From: Nocardia vinacea
Lineage (GTDB): Bacteria > Actinomycetota > Actinomycetes > Mycobacteriales > Mycobacteriaceae
Reading direction: 5' to 3'
DNA length: 64,000 nucleotides
Assembly: GCF_035920345.1 (NCBI RefSeq)
Contig: NZ_CP109149.1
Span: forward strand, 2,542,001-2,606,000
A model generated the notes under the pieces. The model saw only the letters and a list, made by a program, of their open reading frames with translations, was not told the DNA's origin and did not search any database. Positions 52,349 to 61,467 of this stretch are shown piece after piece (position 1 is the first letter of the stretch; every line of letters starts with the position of its first letter). The position numbers and the translations under genes were made by a program.

Positions 52349-52663
52349 TCAGTCCTGTCGGCCGTGTTCGGCGTTGAGCTCGAGTGCTTCGGCCAGTTGG
52401 TCTTCGAGGATGATGATTCGGCACGCCGCGTCCAGGGGTGTGCCGGAGTCGAGGAGTTCACGGGCGCGGGCGGCCAGGCGCAGCTGGTAGCGGGAGTAGC
52501 GGCGGTGCCCGCCCGAGGAGCGTTGCGGGGTGATCAGTTTCGCCTCGTCGAGGCTGCGCAGGAACGCCTGGGTGGTGCCCAGCATGTCCGCGGCCCGGCC
52601 CATCGTGTAGGCGGGGTAGTCGTCGTCGTCGAACTTCTCGTTCGCGGTCGTGGAATCAGGAAT
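52349..52663 (-). CDS. MerR-like regulator, paralogue 2, apparently initiated at ATT
   Basis: About 104 aa. The HTH (DYPAYTMGRAADMLGTTQAFLRSLDEAKLITPQRSSGGHRRYSRYQLRLAARARELLDSG) is 70-80% like paralogue 1. The acidic block FDDDDYPAY is shared with paralogue 1, so translation must begin upstream of the first ATG at 52603. In that frame no ATG, GTG, TTG or CTG occurs back to the preceding stop. An ATT at 52663 lies 7 nt after GGAGG, so ATT initiation is the simplest reading. The hairpin at 52684-52716 lies just upstream of the GGAGG. Confidence 0.8.
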   Translation of the reverse strand: MPDSTTANEKFDDDDYPAYTMGRAADMLGTTQAFLRSLDEAKLITPQRSSGGHRRYSRYQLRLAARARELLDSGTPLDAACRIIILEDQLAEALELNAEHGRQD

Positions 52664-52683
52664 CGTGGCGCCTCCAAACGACG

Positions 52684-52716
52684 AGTGCCCCGGCGCCGTA
52701 ACGGCGCCGGGGCACT
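52684..52716 (-). promoter_or_regulatory. SD-proximal hairpin in the MerR2 leader
   Basis: AGTGCCCCGGCGCC (52684-52697) pairs perfectly with GGCGCCGGGGCACT (52703-52716). Located 8 nt before the GGAGG of the MerR2 gene, in the same position as the hairpin before MerR1. Confidence 0.6.
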
Positions 52717-53004
52717 GAAGGGGAATTACTAACCATCTTCGAACATGTCACCGACACTTCGGCGGTCGCCCGAGCATAGTGACTCACGGGCGATTTGACG
52801 GCGGGCAACTCCTCCCTTCTCTTCACTGCGTTACTTCATCTTTCGTGCACTTCATCTTGCGTACCCCGGCGGGCCCGGAACCGGTAACTTCCCGATCCTG
52901 CGTATGCGGGCCGCCGTCCTCGACTTCACGGGCAGTTCGTCATCTCCCGTGCCATCCAGACTTCGTTCTCTTCCGACACGAGAGAAATTACCTCGATCTT
53001 CACC

Positions 53005-53084
53005 GAATGTCTACAGCCGACACAGAAGATTTTTTCACTCGCCGTGTGCTGCACCGGTCTCCGAACAGTGCATGGCTCACCTGA
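53005..53084 (+). other. Second copy of the conserved element (short ORF MSTADTEDF)
   Basis: GAATGTCTACA-CCGACACA--AGATTTT matches 26 of 29 bases at 50504-50532. It opens a 25-codon frame that ends at 53084, with no ribosome site. In this copy the downstream gene of the first unit has been replaced by Tn3 sequence. Confidence 0.4.
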
Positions 53085-53129
53085 AGCTAGAAATGACCGT
53101 CCCGTAGTGGTCCTCCGCGTCCGAGGCTT

Positions 53130-54409
53130 TCAGCCCGCGGCACGTTCACGGGTGAGGTCCAGCCGGGTGTCCATGTCGAGCTGGGACCGGCCGTAGGGGT
53201 TGATGTTGGACCAGAACAGCGGCGAGAGCGCCCGGCGCTCGGTGTCGCCGACCAGATGCGTGTCGACGTAGTTCGCTTCGATCTCCGCGGCGGTGCGGTG
53301 CCGCAGCAATCCCTCGATCATCGCCGCCACCTCCGAGCTGGAGCAGGATTTGAGCTGGGAGTAGATGCGCACGTTGCGGTGCTCGACGAGCCAGTAGATC
53401 ATCACCCCGTACCCGCCGTAGCACTGGTGGTACTGGGTCATCAGGTTCGACTCCCACGACCCGAACTTCTTCGAATCCGACGCGCACGAGGTGCCCGTAC
53501 CCCACCAGTTCGGATCCCGCGCGGCGAAGGTCGCGTTGACCAGCTTCGTGGTCGCGCGCCGCAAGTTGTCGCGGGTAATGAAGTGCGGCCGCACATGCCG
53601 CAACGCCGCTTCGGACTCCTGCTGCTCACCGGTGTTCACGATCGCCCGGATCCCCATGTTCGTCCCGAGCGCGAACAGGTCCAGCAACAGCCGTTTACGC
53701 AGGGTGGCGCGGTCGATGACCTCCCGCGATGCCACCGAGGTGAACTCGGCGGTGAAATCGGCGTCCTTGAGCACATCGAGAAGATCCAGCGTGACCTTAC
53801 CCGGATCGGACTTCAACTCCGCCAACAGATTCCGGCCACCGACCAACGGTGCCGCACGACCGCGATCAGGTTGTTCAACCGGTCGATCGACAACTCACTC
53901 AGCCGTGACACGGTACGCTCGCAGAACCGTTTTTCGAACGTCGAGCGCGCCGAACCGATCAGCCGGTCGATCCAGCCTGGTGTCGTCGGCTCGATCCGCT
54001 CGGCACGGCACCGCACCAGCACGGCCTGACGCAGCTGCTCCTCGCGCAGCTCGACCGGGCACACCTCCGCGGCCAGCCAGCCGGTCAGCTTGGCCTCATC
54101 GCCGACGTTGAACTCGCGGAAGCCGAACGCTGCCCGGATCTGCTCACGGTGATACTTGGCCGACCGGCCCGACCACGGGAAGGCGTCGAACTCGGCAGGA
54201 TCGACCTTCAACTGCTCCGACATGTAGGCGACCGCCGCAGCCGGAACCTCCTCCGGACCACGAGGAAACCGAGCCTCCAGCTCGAAAAACTTCAGCAACA
54301 GCCCGAAGCCCAACCGCGTGGCCCCAGCCTTGTTCTTCACCAACTGCCAGTCGCCGCCGATCAGCGTCCACGACCCGATCAGATCTTCGGCCGACCACTC
54401 CTGACGCAC
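53130..54409 (-). mobile_element. Degenerate Tn3-family transposase
   Basis: The N-terminal part (53813-54409) reads LIGSWTLIGGDWQLVKNKAGATRLGFGLLLKFFELEARFPRG, typical of Tn3 transposase N-termini. Near 53813-53850 the frame breaks and continues as [14 protein letters not shown], then [37 protein letters not shown], the Tn3 catalytic-domain region. After EANYVDTH it jumps to [14 protein letters not shown], the C-terminal end, so the middle is deleted. About 440 of the usual 990 residues remain and the first catalytic Asp region is incomplete. Terminal inverted repeats were not recognised. Not active. Confidence 0.85.
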
Positions 54410-54581
54410 GCCCGGTCACGCTAGACGAACCCGCCTGTCTCCGAAGCTACTTTGCACTTCCTGACAACTTCAGGATTCCGGGCTCTCCCGTGGGTTCAGC
54501 CGGACTGAAGCGATTTCAGCTGGAACTCACGGCATTTCGACGGACGAATGCACGAAATCGCGGCGGGTTCTCAGCCGGAGT

Positions 54582-55859
54582 CTAACGGTTCCCGAGGTCT
54601 GGCTGCTCAAGCTCGTCGGCGAGCAGCTGCTCGGCGACGGTGGTGTAGCGCAGCGCGGTTTCGTGGCTGATATTGAACACCATCGACAGGCGCAGCGGGT
54701 CCGGGCCGCCGGTGAGCGCCTCGTGGAGGATGCGGTCGGCGCGGATCCGGTCGATGCTGAAACCGTTGGTGCCCAAGGTAAATCGTACGAATTCGTGGGA
54801 GACCGGTCCGGTGCCGAGTGAGGTGCGTTTGCTGATGAGGACGTGCTGATTCGGGCTGTTGGGCCAGGTTGCGCGGCGATGGTCGAGCCATACGCGCATT
54901 GCGCGATAGGTCAAATCGCCGAGGCGCTGGCGGTGGCCGGCCACGGTGATGCGGCGATTGGGGAGGTCGACGTCATCGAGCATCAGATGGCGGATGGTGT
55001 TGGCGCGGGCGGCGTGCTCGGCGGCGAGGGCAAGAGCGAGCCTGTCGGACGGCCGCGCCGCCAGCTGCTCGATGGTGCGGATCTCGTCACCGGTCATGGG
55101 TGTCAGCGGGAGTTCGGGATGCGGCGTCTTCATCCCGGTCCTGGGGTTGGTGAAGATCAGGCCCCGGTGTTTGGCGAACCGGAATAGCGACCGTAGTGCT
55201 GTCACGTTGTTGTTGCGCCGACTTCCAGTCATCGCCCGGACCGCTTGGTAGACATCGGATTTGGTGACCTCGCGCAGATGTCCGTAGGTGTGCCCCCACT
55301 GCGTGAGCAATGGTCGCACCGATTTGAAGTAGGCGTAGAGGGTTGCCTGTGATCGGGGCCGGGCGCGGGCGTCGCCGTCCAGCAGGACCAGTAGCCATTG
55401 TCGGGCGGGATCGCCGAAACCGTGCGGCAGCTCGCTAGTGGCTCGCTCGATCCATGACCTGATCGCGGGTGTCGAGTCGTCTTCGAGCAATCCGAGATCG
55501 GTGAGCACTTCGGCTAGCCGAGGCCGGGACACGTGGCGATGTGGGCGGGCTCGGACCTCGCTGAACGGCACTATGTCCCCGACGAACCGGCCCTCGAGCA
55601 CTGTGGTCAGACCGTCGAGCACGCCCCGGAGGGTGTGCGGCCGCCAGCCCCGGGTCTCTGCGAGCTGCTGAGCGTGTTGAGCTGCCGTTCGAAGAGGATC
55701 ATCCGGGGCCGTCAACGCTGGATGCTGCCAGCGCGGGGGCGGCGGTTCACCTCTGCGTCGACGCCAGTACGACGCCCACGCGCTGCACAAGTTATTGCAA
55801 TACATGCGATCTCGGCGACTGTTCGCCGGCAACAGCGCGTCGCAGTGCAAGCAGTTCAC
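54582..55859 (-). CDS. Tyrosine-recombinase-like protein with N-terminal zinc motif
   Basis: 425 aa from GTG 55859, which overlaps the HTH gene stop by 4 bp. The N-terminus is a small zinc-finger-like motif (NCLHCDALLPANSRRDRMYCNNLCSAW). The C-terminal half keeps recombinase parts: AARANTIRHLMLDDVDL with the first Arg and a final ALRYTTVA with a Tyr candidate, but the HxxR box is poorly kept (RIRADRILHEAL). It may be an accessory recombinase subunit. Third gene of the recombinase module. Confidence 0.78.
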   Translation of the reverse strand: MNCLHCDALLPANSRRDRMYCNNLCSAWASYWRRRRGEPPPPRWQHPALTAPDDPLRTAAQHAQQLAETRGWRPHTLRGVLDGLTTVLEGRFVGDIVPFSEVRARPHRHVSRPRLAEVLTDLGLLEDDSTPAIRSWIERATSELPHGFGDPARQWLLVLLDGDARARPRSQATLYAYFKSVRPLLTQWGHTYGHLREVTKSDVYQAVRAMTGSRRNNNVTALRSLFRFAKHRGLIFTNPRTGMKTPHPELPLTPMTGDEIRTIEQLAARPSDRLALALAAEHAARANTIRHLMLDDVDLPNRRITVAGHRQRLGDLTYRAMRVWLDHRRATWPNSPNQHVLISKRTSLGTGPVSHEFVRFTLGTNGFSIDRIRADRILHEALTGGPDPLRLSMVFNISHETALRYTTVAEQLLADELEQPDLGNR

Positions 55860-56179
55860 CGGGGCGGCAGAGAGCGCCCGCTGCGCGCCCGTGGAACGAC
55901 CGGCTGGGTCTCGCCGACCGCGGCCGCCGCCGATTCGGTCGCGGGCTTCGGCGCGGCGACGGTCTCGGGCTCGGGGATCAACAGTTCTTCGACACCGCAG
56001 CCCAGGACTACGCAGATGACGTCCAGGTCGCGAAGTTTCACGACGTTGGGATCCCCCGACCACAACCCGGACATCTTGCCGGCACTGATGACCAGGCCGC
56101 GATCGGCGAGCATGCGTTGCAGCTCACTGGCCTTCCAGATGCCGCGGTTGGCCGCGGCCAGACGCAGGTTCCATTTCAT
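55856..56179 (-). CDS. Small XRE/Cro-type HTH protein of the recombinase module
   Basis: 107 aa. The HTH (MKWNLRLAAANRGIWKASELQRMLADRGLVISAGKMSGLWSGDPNVVKLRDLDVICVVLGCGVEELL) is a Cro/C1-type domain; a Pro/Ala tail follows. AAAGGA precedes the ATG at 56179. Its ends overlap both neighbouring recombinase genes by 4 bp, so the three are translated together. Probably regulates or directs the module. Confidence 0.85.
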   Translation of the reverse strand: MKWNLRLAAANRGIWKASELQRMLADRGLVISAGKMSGLWSGDPNVVKLRDLDVICVVLGCGVEELLIPEPETVAAPKPATESAAAAVGETQPVVPRARSGRSLPPR

Positions 56180-57273
56180 CGGTCGAGTCCTTTCCATCGG
56201 TCGGCGACCCGGCGCTGCCCGGTCACCCAGGCGTCTTCGACGTGGGTGGCGTGAACGTGGATATACCGAGCGGTCGTGGCCGTCCAAGAGTGGCCGAGTA
56301 GTTCCTGGATCGCGAAGAGATTCATCCCGGCCAGATAGAGCTGCGAGGCACAAAAATGGCGCAAGACATGCGGGGTCAGCTTCCCCGACCAGGCCGGGAG
56401 ATGCCGGTCGGATGCCTCGGCGAGCGCGCGACGGAACACGTCGGCGGTCGCGCGCATGGCCGTGCCGTCGGTGTTCTTGCGTTCGGACGGAAACAGCGGC
56501 ATCCCGTGGCGTGACGGGTCGATATCGAACAGGCCGAGGACATCCTCGATGAACCAGCGCAGACTCCGGTCGGCGCCGTTGATCAACGGAACCAGCCGCG
56601 GCTTCGGGCCCTTGCGGCGAGATCCTTTGCCGTGACGGACATTCAGCTTCCCGAATCGGCCCAGTTCCCACCGCACGTCATCGAGGTCGAGCATGCGGGC
56701 CTCGTTGATCCGCAATCCGACGTCGGCGGCCAGGCGGGCGACCGCGTAGTTGCGGGCGATCGGTGCGAACTTGCGGCAGGTCGCCAGCTCGGCGCGCCAT
56801 CCGGCGAACAACTGCTCGATCTCCTCGGTGGTCGGCGGAATCCGCAACTGCGGATCCACCGATCCACGCGGCCTGTTGATCTCGTCGAGCGGGCATTCGA
56901 CGACGCGACCGGTGAGGTTGTGCAGTTCGACCTTGTGACGCAGCTCCAGGAAGTGGAAGAACACCGTCAACGCTGCCGCGCGGCCGGTTCGGGTCGACGG
57001 CTTCGCCTCTCGCAGCACCTTTCCGAAATAGGTGTCCGCATCGGCGGGCTGCATCTCCCACAGCGGCCGCCCGAACCAATCCCGAATCAGCTCAAGGTGA
57101 TTGACGTCGTTGCGGATCGTGGAGTCCACCAGTCCCGCCGACGCACGCGCCAGCACGAACCCGGACAGCACGTCAGTCTCGAAGGCAGCGATCTCGTCTT
57201 CGGTCGCTGGAGCCCGCAGCTCCCGCAGGTCGCGCACAGCCGCCAGAGCCAACCCACGCATCCTTACCTTCAC
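56176..57273 (-). CDS. Tyrosine-type recombinase/integrase
   Basis: 365 aa. A core-binding SAM-like domain (TIRNDVNHLELIRDWFG) precedes the catalytic domain. Residues visible: Arg in GLRINEARML, HVLRH (HxxR), GHSW and the nucleophile Tyr in TTARYIHV. Complete and probably active. First gene of the three-gene module, divergent from the CapA-like gene. Confidence 0.92.
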   Translation of the reverse strand: MKVRMRGLALAAVRDLRELRAPATEDEIAAFETDVLSGFVLARASAGLVDSTIRNDVNHLELIRDWFGRPLWEMQPADADTYFGKVLREAKPSTRTGRAAALTVFFHFLELRHKVELHNLTGRVVECPLDEINRPRGSVDPQLRIPPTTEEIEQLFAGWRAELATCRKFAPIARNYAVARLAADVGLRINEARMLDLDDVRWELGRFGKLNVRHGKGSRRKGPKPRLVPLINGADRSLRWFIEDVLGLFDIDPSRHGMPLFPSERKNTDGTAMRATADVFRRALAEASDRHLPAWSGKLTPHVLRHFCASQLYLAGMNLFAIQELLGHSWTATTARYIHVHATHVEDAWVTGQRRVADRWKGLDR

Positions 57274-57535
57274 CCGCAGTGAGAAACCATCGGCCGCGCC
57301 GCATTTCGATCGACCGTGCCGATGCTGTTTCAGTGAAGGATTCGGTGCCGAAGACGCTCGGGATGGCCCGGGTCCAGGCCGGATCGAGGGGAGTGAGAGA
57401 AGTCGGAGCAGTCAGGAACTCATCGACTGTTGGTTAGCCTTATAGAGAGCCGCGCGTTCGGATGCTGCCCTTCGGACGCGAGCTCGATGACGGTGCCGAT
57501 GCAACGCCCCGCGCGGACATGATCGACAATGGGGT

Positions 57536-58639
57536 ATGGCGACGGTGCTGCTGGGGGGCGACGTCATGGTGGGCCGCGGTGTGGATCAGATTCTCCCGCA
57601 CCCCGGTGATCCGACGCTGCGCGAACGGTGCGTCGAGGATGCGCGGACGTATGCGGAACTGGCGGAGCAAACAAACGGTGAATTTGCCCGTCCTGTGGAT
57701 TTCGGCCACCCATGGGGTGACGTCCTGGCGATTCTTGCTCAGCTCGCCCCGCAGGTACGACTGATCAATCTGGAAACCGCGATCACCGGCGGCGGCGCGT
57801 TCGCACCGCTCAAAGGCATCCACTACCGCATGAACCCGGACAATGTGCCGGTGTTGACCGCAATCGCGCCGGTCGTGTGCGCACTGGCCAATAACCACAT
57901 TCTCGATTTCGGTATTCGCGGTCTCGCGGACACGCTGGCGACACTCGATACCGCAGGCATCCAGCGCGCCGGAGCGGGCGCGGATTTCGACGATGCCCGG
58001 GCCCCGGCGATATCGGAACTCGATGACGGGCGACGAGTGGTAATCGTCTCGGTCGGTGCGGGATCGAGTGGGATTCCGCAACATTGGGCGGCTCGCCGTG
58101 ATCGGCCGGGGCTGTGGTGGATCGGCGATACACCGAATATTCGTGCCGCCGACGAAGTGGCGGCAGAAGTGTTGGCGCACAAGCGCAATGACGATATCGC
58201 GATCGTCTCCGTACATTGGGGGCCCAATTGGAGTTACCGGGTGCCAATGAGCGAAAGGCAGTTTGCGCATCGGTTGATCGATGCCGGGATCGACCTCGTG
58301 CACGGGCATTCCGCACACCATCCGCGGCCGATCGAGATCTACCGGGGCAAACCGATTCTGTACGGGTGCGGTGATGTCATCGATGATTACGAGGGCATCC
58401 GCGGCTACGAGCGTTATCGCCCGGAGCTTCGCTTGCTATATCTGGTTTCCCTCGATCCTGGCGTGATGGAAACGCGAATGATTCCACTGCGGATCCGGCG
58501 CATGCGCCTGCAATCGGCCACGCACAACGAATCTCAATGGCTGTGCGAGACGATCGAGCACATCAGTCGCGAATTCGGCACCCGGGTCGCATCGCGGCCC
58601 GACGACCTACCGGTGGTGTTCAAGACCGCACAACACTGA
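57536..58639 (+). CDS. CapA-like metallophosphatase family protein
   Basis: 367 aa. CapA/PgsA-type fold of the calcineurin-like superfamily: LLGGDVMVGRGV at the N-terminus, RLINLETAITGGG, ALANNHILDFGIRGLADTL, VSVHWGPNW and HGHSAHHPRPIEIYRGKPILYGCGDVIDDY. The Asp, Asn-His and His residues of the metal site are intact. Family members act in poly-gamma-glutamate or cell-surface polymer synthesis; this one lacks an N-terminal membrane helix, so a cytoplasmic role is possible. It converges with, and overlaps by 20 bp, the next hydrolase. Confidence 0.88.
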   Translation: MATVLLGGDVMVGRGVDQILPHPGDPTLRERCVEDARTYAELAEQTNGEFARPVDFGHPWGDVLAILAQLAPQVRLINLETAITGGGAFAPLKGIHYRMNPDNVPVLTAIAPVVCALANNHILDFGIRGLADTLATLDTAGIQRAGAGADFDDARAPAISELDDGRRVVIVSVGAGSSGIPQHWAARRDRPGLWWIGDTPNIRAADEVAAEVLAHKRNDDIAIVSVHWGPNWSYRVPMSERQFAHRLIDAGIDLVHGHSAHHPRPIEIYRGKPILYGCGDVIDDYEGIRGYERYRPELRLLYLVSLDPGVMETRMIPLRIRRMRLQSATHNESQWLCETIEHISREFGTRVASRPDDLPVVFKTAQH

Positions 58640-59291
58640 GGTGGCGGCGGAACCAGTCGCGGGCCAGATCCGCCACCTGTTCGAGCGCACCGGCCTCCTC
58701 GAACAGGTGCGTCGCACCGGGCACGACGTCGATCTCACTCGGACACGGCATCCGCAACTGGGCCTCGCGATTGAGCTCGAGTACCTGTCGATCGTTGCCG
58801 CCGACGATGAGCAGTGTCGGCGCGCTGACGTGCGCCAGCCGCGGACCGGCCAGGTCGGGGCGGCCGCCGCGGGAGACGATGCCCGCGATCTCGGTGCCGG
58901 GTTCGGTGGCCGCCCACAGTGCGGCACCGGCACCGGTGCTCGCCCCGAAATATCCGGCCGGAAGCCCACTCAGGACCGCCCGCGTGCGCAGTCCGCGGGT
59001 CACCGCGACGAGACGCTCGGCGAGCAGCTCGATATCGAAAACCCGTGCACGGTCACCTTCCTCGGCCGCGGTCAGCAGATCGACGAGCATGGTTGCGAGT
59101 CCGGCCCGATTCAGCACATCGGCGACCAGCCGATTCCGCGGACTATGTCGGCCGCTACCGCTGCCGTGCGCGAAAACGACCAGACCGGTGGAGTTCTCTG
59201 GGACGGCCAGTATCCCCGTCAGTCGGATGGACTCCGACGACATGATGACTTCCTGTGTCCGCGTCAAGGGATCGGATGCGGAGGGCGACAT
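58620..59291 (-). CDS. Dienelactone-hydrolase-like alpha/beta hydrolase
   Basis: 223 aa. LVVFAHGSGSGRHSPRNR supplies the oxyanion-hole region, GYFGASTGAGAAL the nucleophile Ser, VGGNDRQVL the Asp and VPGATHLFEE the His. AGGAGG precedes the ATG at 59291. Typical of small actinobacterial hydrolases often annotated as phosphoribosyltransferase partners. Substrate unknown. Confidence 0.88.
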   Translation of the reverse strand: MSPSASDPLTRTQEVIMSSESIRLTGILAVPENSTGLVVFAHGSGSGRHSPRNRLVADVLNRAGLATMLVDLLTAAEEGDRARVFDIELLAERLVAVTRGLRTRAVLSGLPAGYFGASTGAGAALWAATEPGTEIAGIVSRGGRPDLAGPRLAHVSAPTLLIVGGNDRQVLELNREAQLRMPCPSEIDVVPGATHLFEEAGALEQVADLARDWFRRHLSVVRS

Positions 59292-59347
59292 CGAACACCT
59301 CCTGGTATCCGGACTACCCGCCCGGCCGGTCATGTGCAAGCGGGCGA

Positions 59348-60064
59348 TCAGGCGGGGGCTCCGTCGAGTACCTCGACCCGACCGGTGTCCAGGTTGTAGT
59401 AGGCGCCGACCACCGAAACAGCGCCACGTTCCACCATCGGCGCCAGGTCATTGTTGCGCCGCAGATCTTGTGCGGTCAGCTCGATCTGGATGCGGGTCAT
59501 CGTCTCGACCGGGTCTTCACCCGGCGAGTCCATCCGCTCGTACGCCGGGCGCAGAGCCTCCACAATCGACTGCAGATTGCCCGGTAGCGGGGTTCCCTCA
59601 CGCAGCGACTTGTATGCTGCGGCAACCGCCCCGCAGCGCTGGTGTCCGAGGACCATGATCAACGGGGTGCCACCGGTCATCGGACCGTACTCGACAGAAC
59701 CGGTCACGACGGGGCCTACCGCGATGCCGCCGGTGCGCATCACGAACAAATCGCCGAGCCCGGTGTCGAACACCAGCTCCGGCGGAACGCGCGAGTCGAT
59801 ACACGCCAGTACGACGCCGTACGGCTGCTGGTTCCGGGCCAACAGCTCGCGTCGATCCGGATCGCGGTCGGGGTGGTCCAGATTGCCGTCGATCCAGCGC
59901 CGGTTGCCTGCCATCAGTCTGTCGAAGGCGGCCTTCGCCGTCTGCGGCGGTGCTTGGGTCGTAGGGACTTGCTCCGATGGCTGATCTCCCCCGCAACCCG
60001 CCATCACCGCGGTTGTCGCGGTCAGGGCGCCGACCAGAACTGTTCGGCGATCGAGCACACCCAT
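59348..60064 (-). CDS. Beta-carbonic anhydrase lipoprotein
   Basis: 238 aa. The signal peptide ends in lipobox VMAGC, so the enzyme should sit on the outer face of the membrane. Zinc ligands and active-site residues are in CIDSR (Cys and the Asp/Arg dyad) and GHQRCGA (His, Cys). It interconverts CO2 and bicarbonate. GGAGGTGACAAC precedes the ATG. Extracytoplasmic beta-class enzymes are less common than cytosolic ones. Confidence 0.95.
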   Translation of the reverse strand: MGVLDRRTVLVGALTATTAVMAGCGGDQPSEQVPTTQAPPQTAKAAFDRLMAGNRRWIDGNLDHPDRDPDRRELLARNQQPYGVVLACIDSRVPPELVFDTGLGDLFVMRTGGIAVGPVVTGSVEYGPMTGGTPLIMVLGHQRCGAVAAAYKSLREGTPLPGNLQSIVEALRPAYERMDSPGEDPVETMTRIQIELTAQDLRRNNDLAPMVERGAVSVVGAYYNLDTGRVEVLDGAPA

Positions 60065-60282
60065 GTTGTCACCTCCGCACTCGGTGGATCTCCAGCGTTA
60101 CGGCGAAACGGTGCCACAGCAATTGCTGCAAGTATGCTCGCCGGTGAATCCGGGTTCCATCCGGCCACCGGGGCGCGCACAATGGAAACGCGATCAACAC
60201 GCTCGTGAACGACGGATTATCGGGGAGCCTCGCCACAACACGCGATTCCACACACCATCTCCCAAGGTGAAAGCGTTCAACT

Positions 60283-61467
60283 ATGTCCATACCCGCGAAC
60301 GTTCGAATGCCGACGGTGCTCATTCTGGGGGCCGGATTCGGTGGGCTGGAATTGGCGGCTTGCCTGTCCGAGTCACTGCCCGGTGAGGTTCGGGTAATAC
60401 TGGTCGACCGCAACGACGGGTTCACGTTCGGTTTCTCCAAGCTGGAGATCCTGTTCCGCGACCGGACCCCGGAATCTGTGCGCCTCAGTTACCGCGACCT
60501 GGTCCTTCCCGGAGTCGAGTTCCGGCAGGAGCAGGTCACTTCGATCGACCCGCAGACCCGCCACGTCGTCACCGACCGCACCAGCTACAACCCGGACTTT
60601 CTGGTTGTCGCGTTGGGCGCCGATTACGACCCGGCCGCTACCCAGGGGTTCGTAGCGGACGGTCACGAGTATTACTCGATCCACGGAGCTTGCCGACTGC
60701 GCGATCAGCTGGCCCATTTCGACGGCGGCAACGTTCTCATCTCGGTGTTGAGCGTTCCGTTCAAGTGCCCGCCCGCACCCTACGAATGCGCGATGCTGCT
60801 ACACGAACTGCTGACCCGTCGTGGCATCCGCCACCGCACCCGCATGCACGTGCTCACCCCGATGGACTCACCCATCCCGGTCTCCGCGGACACCTCCGCG
60901 GCGCTTGTCGACGCACTCGCGCAACGTGGGATCGGCTACTCCCCGGGGCGGCGGGTCCACGCGCTCGACCCGGAGAACCATATCGCGGCCACCCACACCG
61001 GCGACCTCGCCTACGACCTGTTCATCGGCATCCCGACCCATTGCGTTCCGCCCGTGGTCGAGGCATCCGGGCTGACCGTCGACGGCGCCGATGGTTGGAT
61101 CCACGTCGACCCGCGAACCCTCGCCACCCCGTATCCGGGCGTCTACGCCATCGGTGACTGCGCGGACGCGCCGGTGCCGCGCGCAGGGGTGTTCGCAGAG
61201 AACGCCGCCCGCACGGTCGCGGCGCATATCGCCGCGCAACTGCGCGGAACACCCTCGCCAGGAAAGTATCTCGGCCAGGGCTCCTGCTACATCGAATTCG
61301 GAGACGGTCTCGTCGGCAAGGTCGACGCCGACTTCCTTTCCGGACCAAAGCCGGTCGCGCCGTTCGTCGCACCCTCGACCGAATTGGCAGCCGAGAAGGC
61401 CGAATTCGCCGCCACGCGGATTCGGCGCTGGTTCACCGATCAGCGGACCGTGACCGGGAACTCCTGA
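60283..61467 (+). CDS. FAD-dependent oxidoreductase, sulfide:quinone-reductase-like
   Basis: 394 aa. The FAD motif is VLILGAGFGGLELAACL at residues about 12-28, and the FAD-contacting end is GVYAIGDCADAPVPRAGVFAENAARTVA. VLSVPFKCPPAPYECAMLLHELL contains Cys residues in the region of the SQR redox Cys. Together these fit the SQR/flavocytochrome-c-type family, although only a subset of catalytic Cys is visible. It converges with the sulfite-oxidase-like gene (28-bp overlap), and a sulfur-related role is conceivable. Confidence 0.85.
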   Translation: MSIPANVRMPTVLILGAGFGGLELAACLSESLPGEVRVILVDRNDGFTFGFSKLEILFRDRTPESVRLSYRDLVLPGVEFRQEQVTSIDPQTRHVVTDRTSYNPDFLVVALGADYDPAATQGFVADGHEYYSIHGACRLRDQLAHFDGGNVLISVLSVPFKCPPAPYECAMLLHELLTRRGIRHRTRMHVLTPMDSPIPVSADTSAALVDALAQRGIGYSPGRRVHALDPENHIAATHTGDLAYDLFIGIPTHCVPPVVEASGLTVDGADGWIHVDPRTLATPYPGVYAIGDCADAPVPRAGVFAENAARTVAAHIAAQLRGTPSPGKYLGQGSCYIEFGDGLVGKVDADFLSGPKPVAPFVAPSTELAAEKAEFAATRIRRWFTDQRTVTGNS

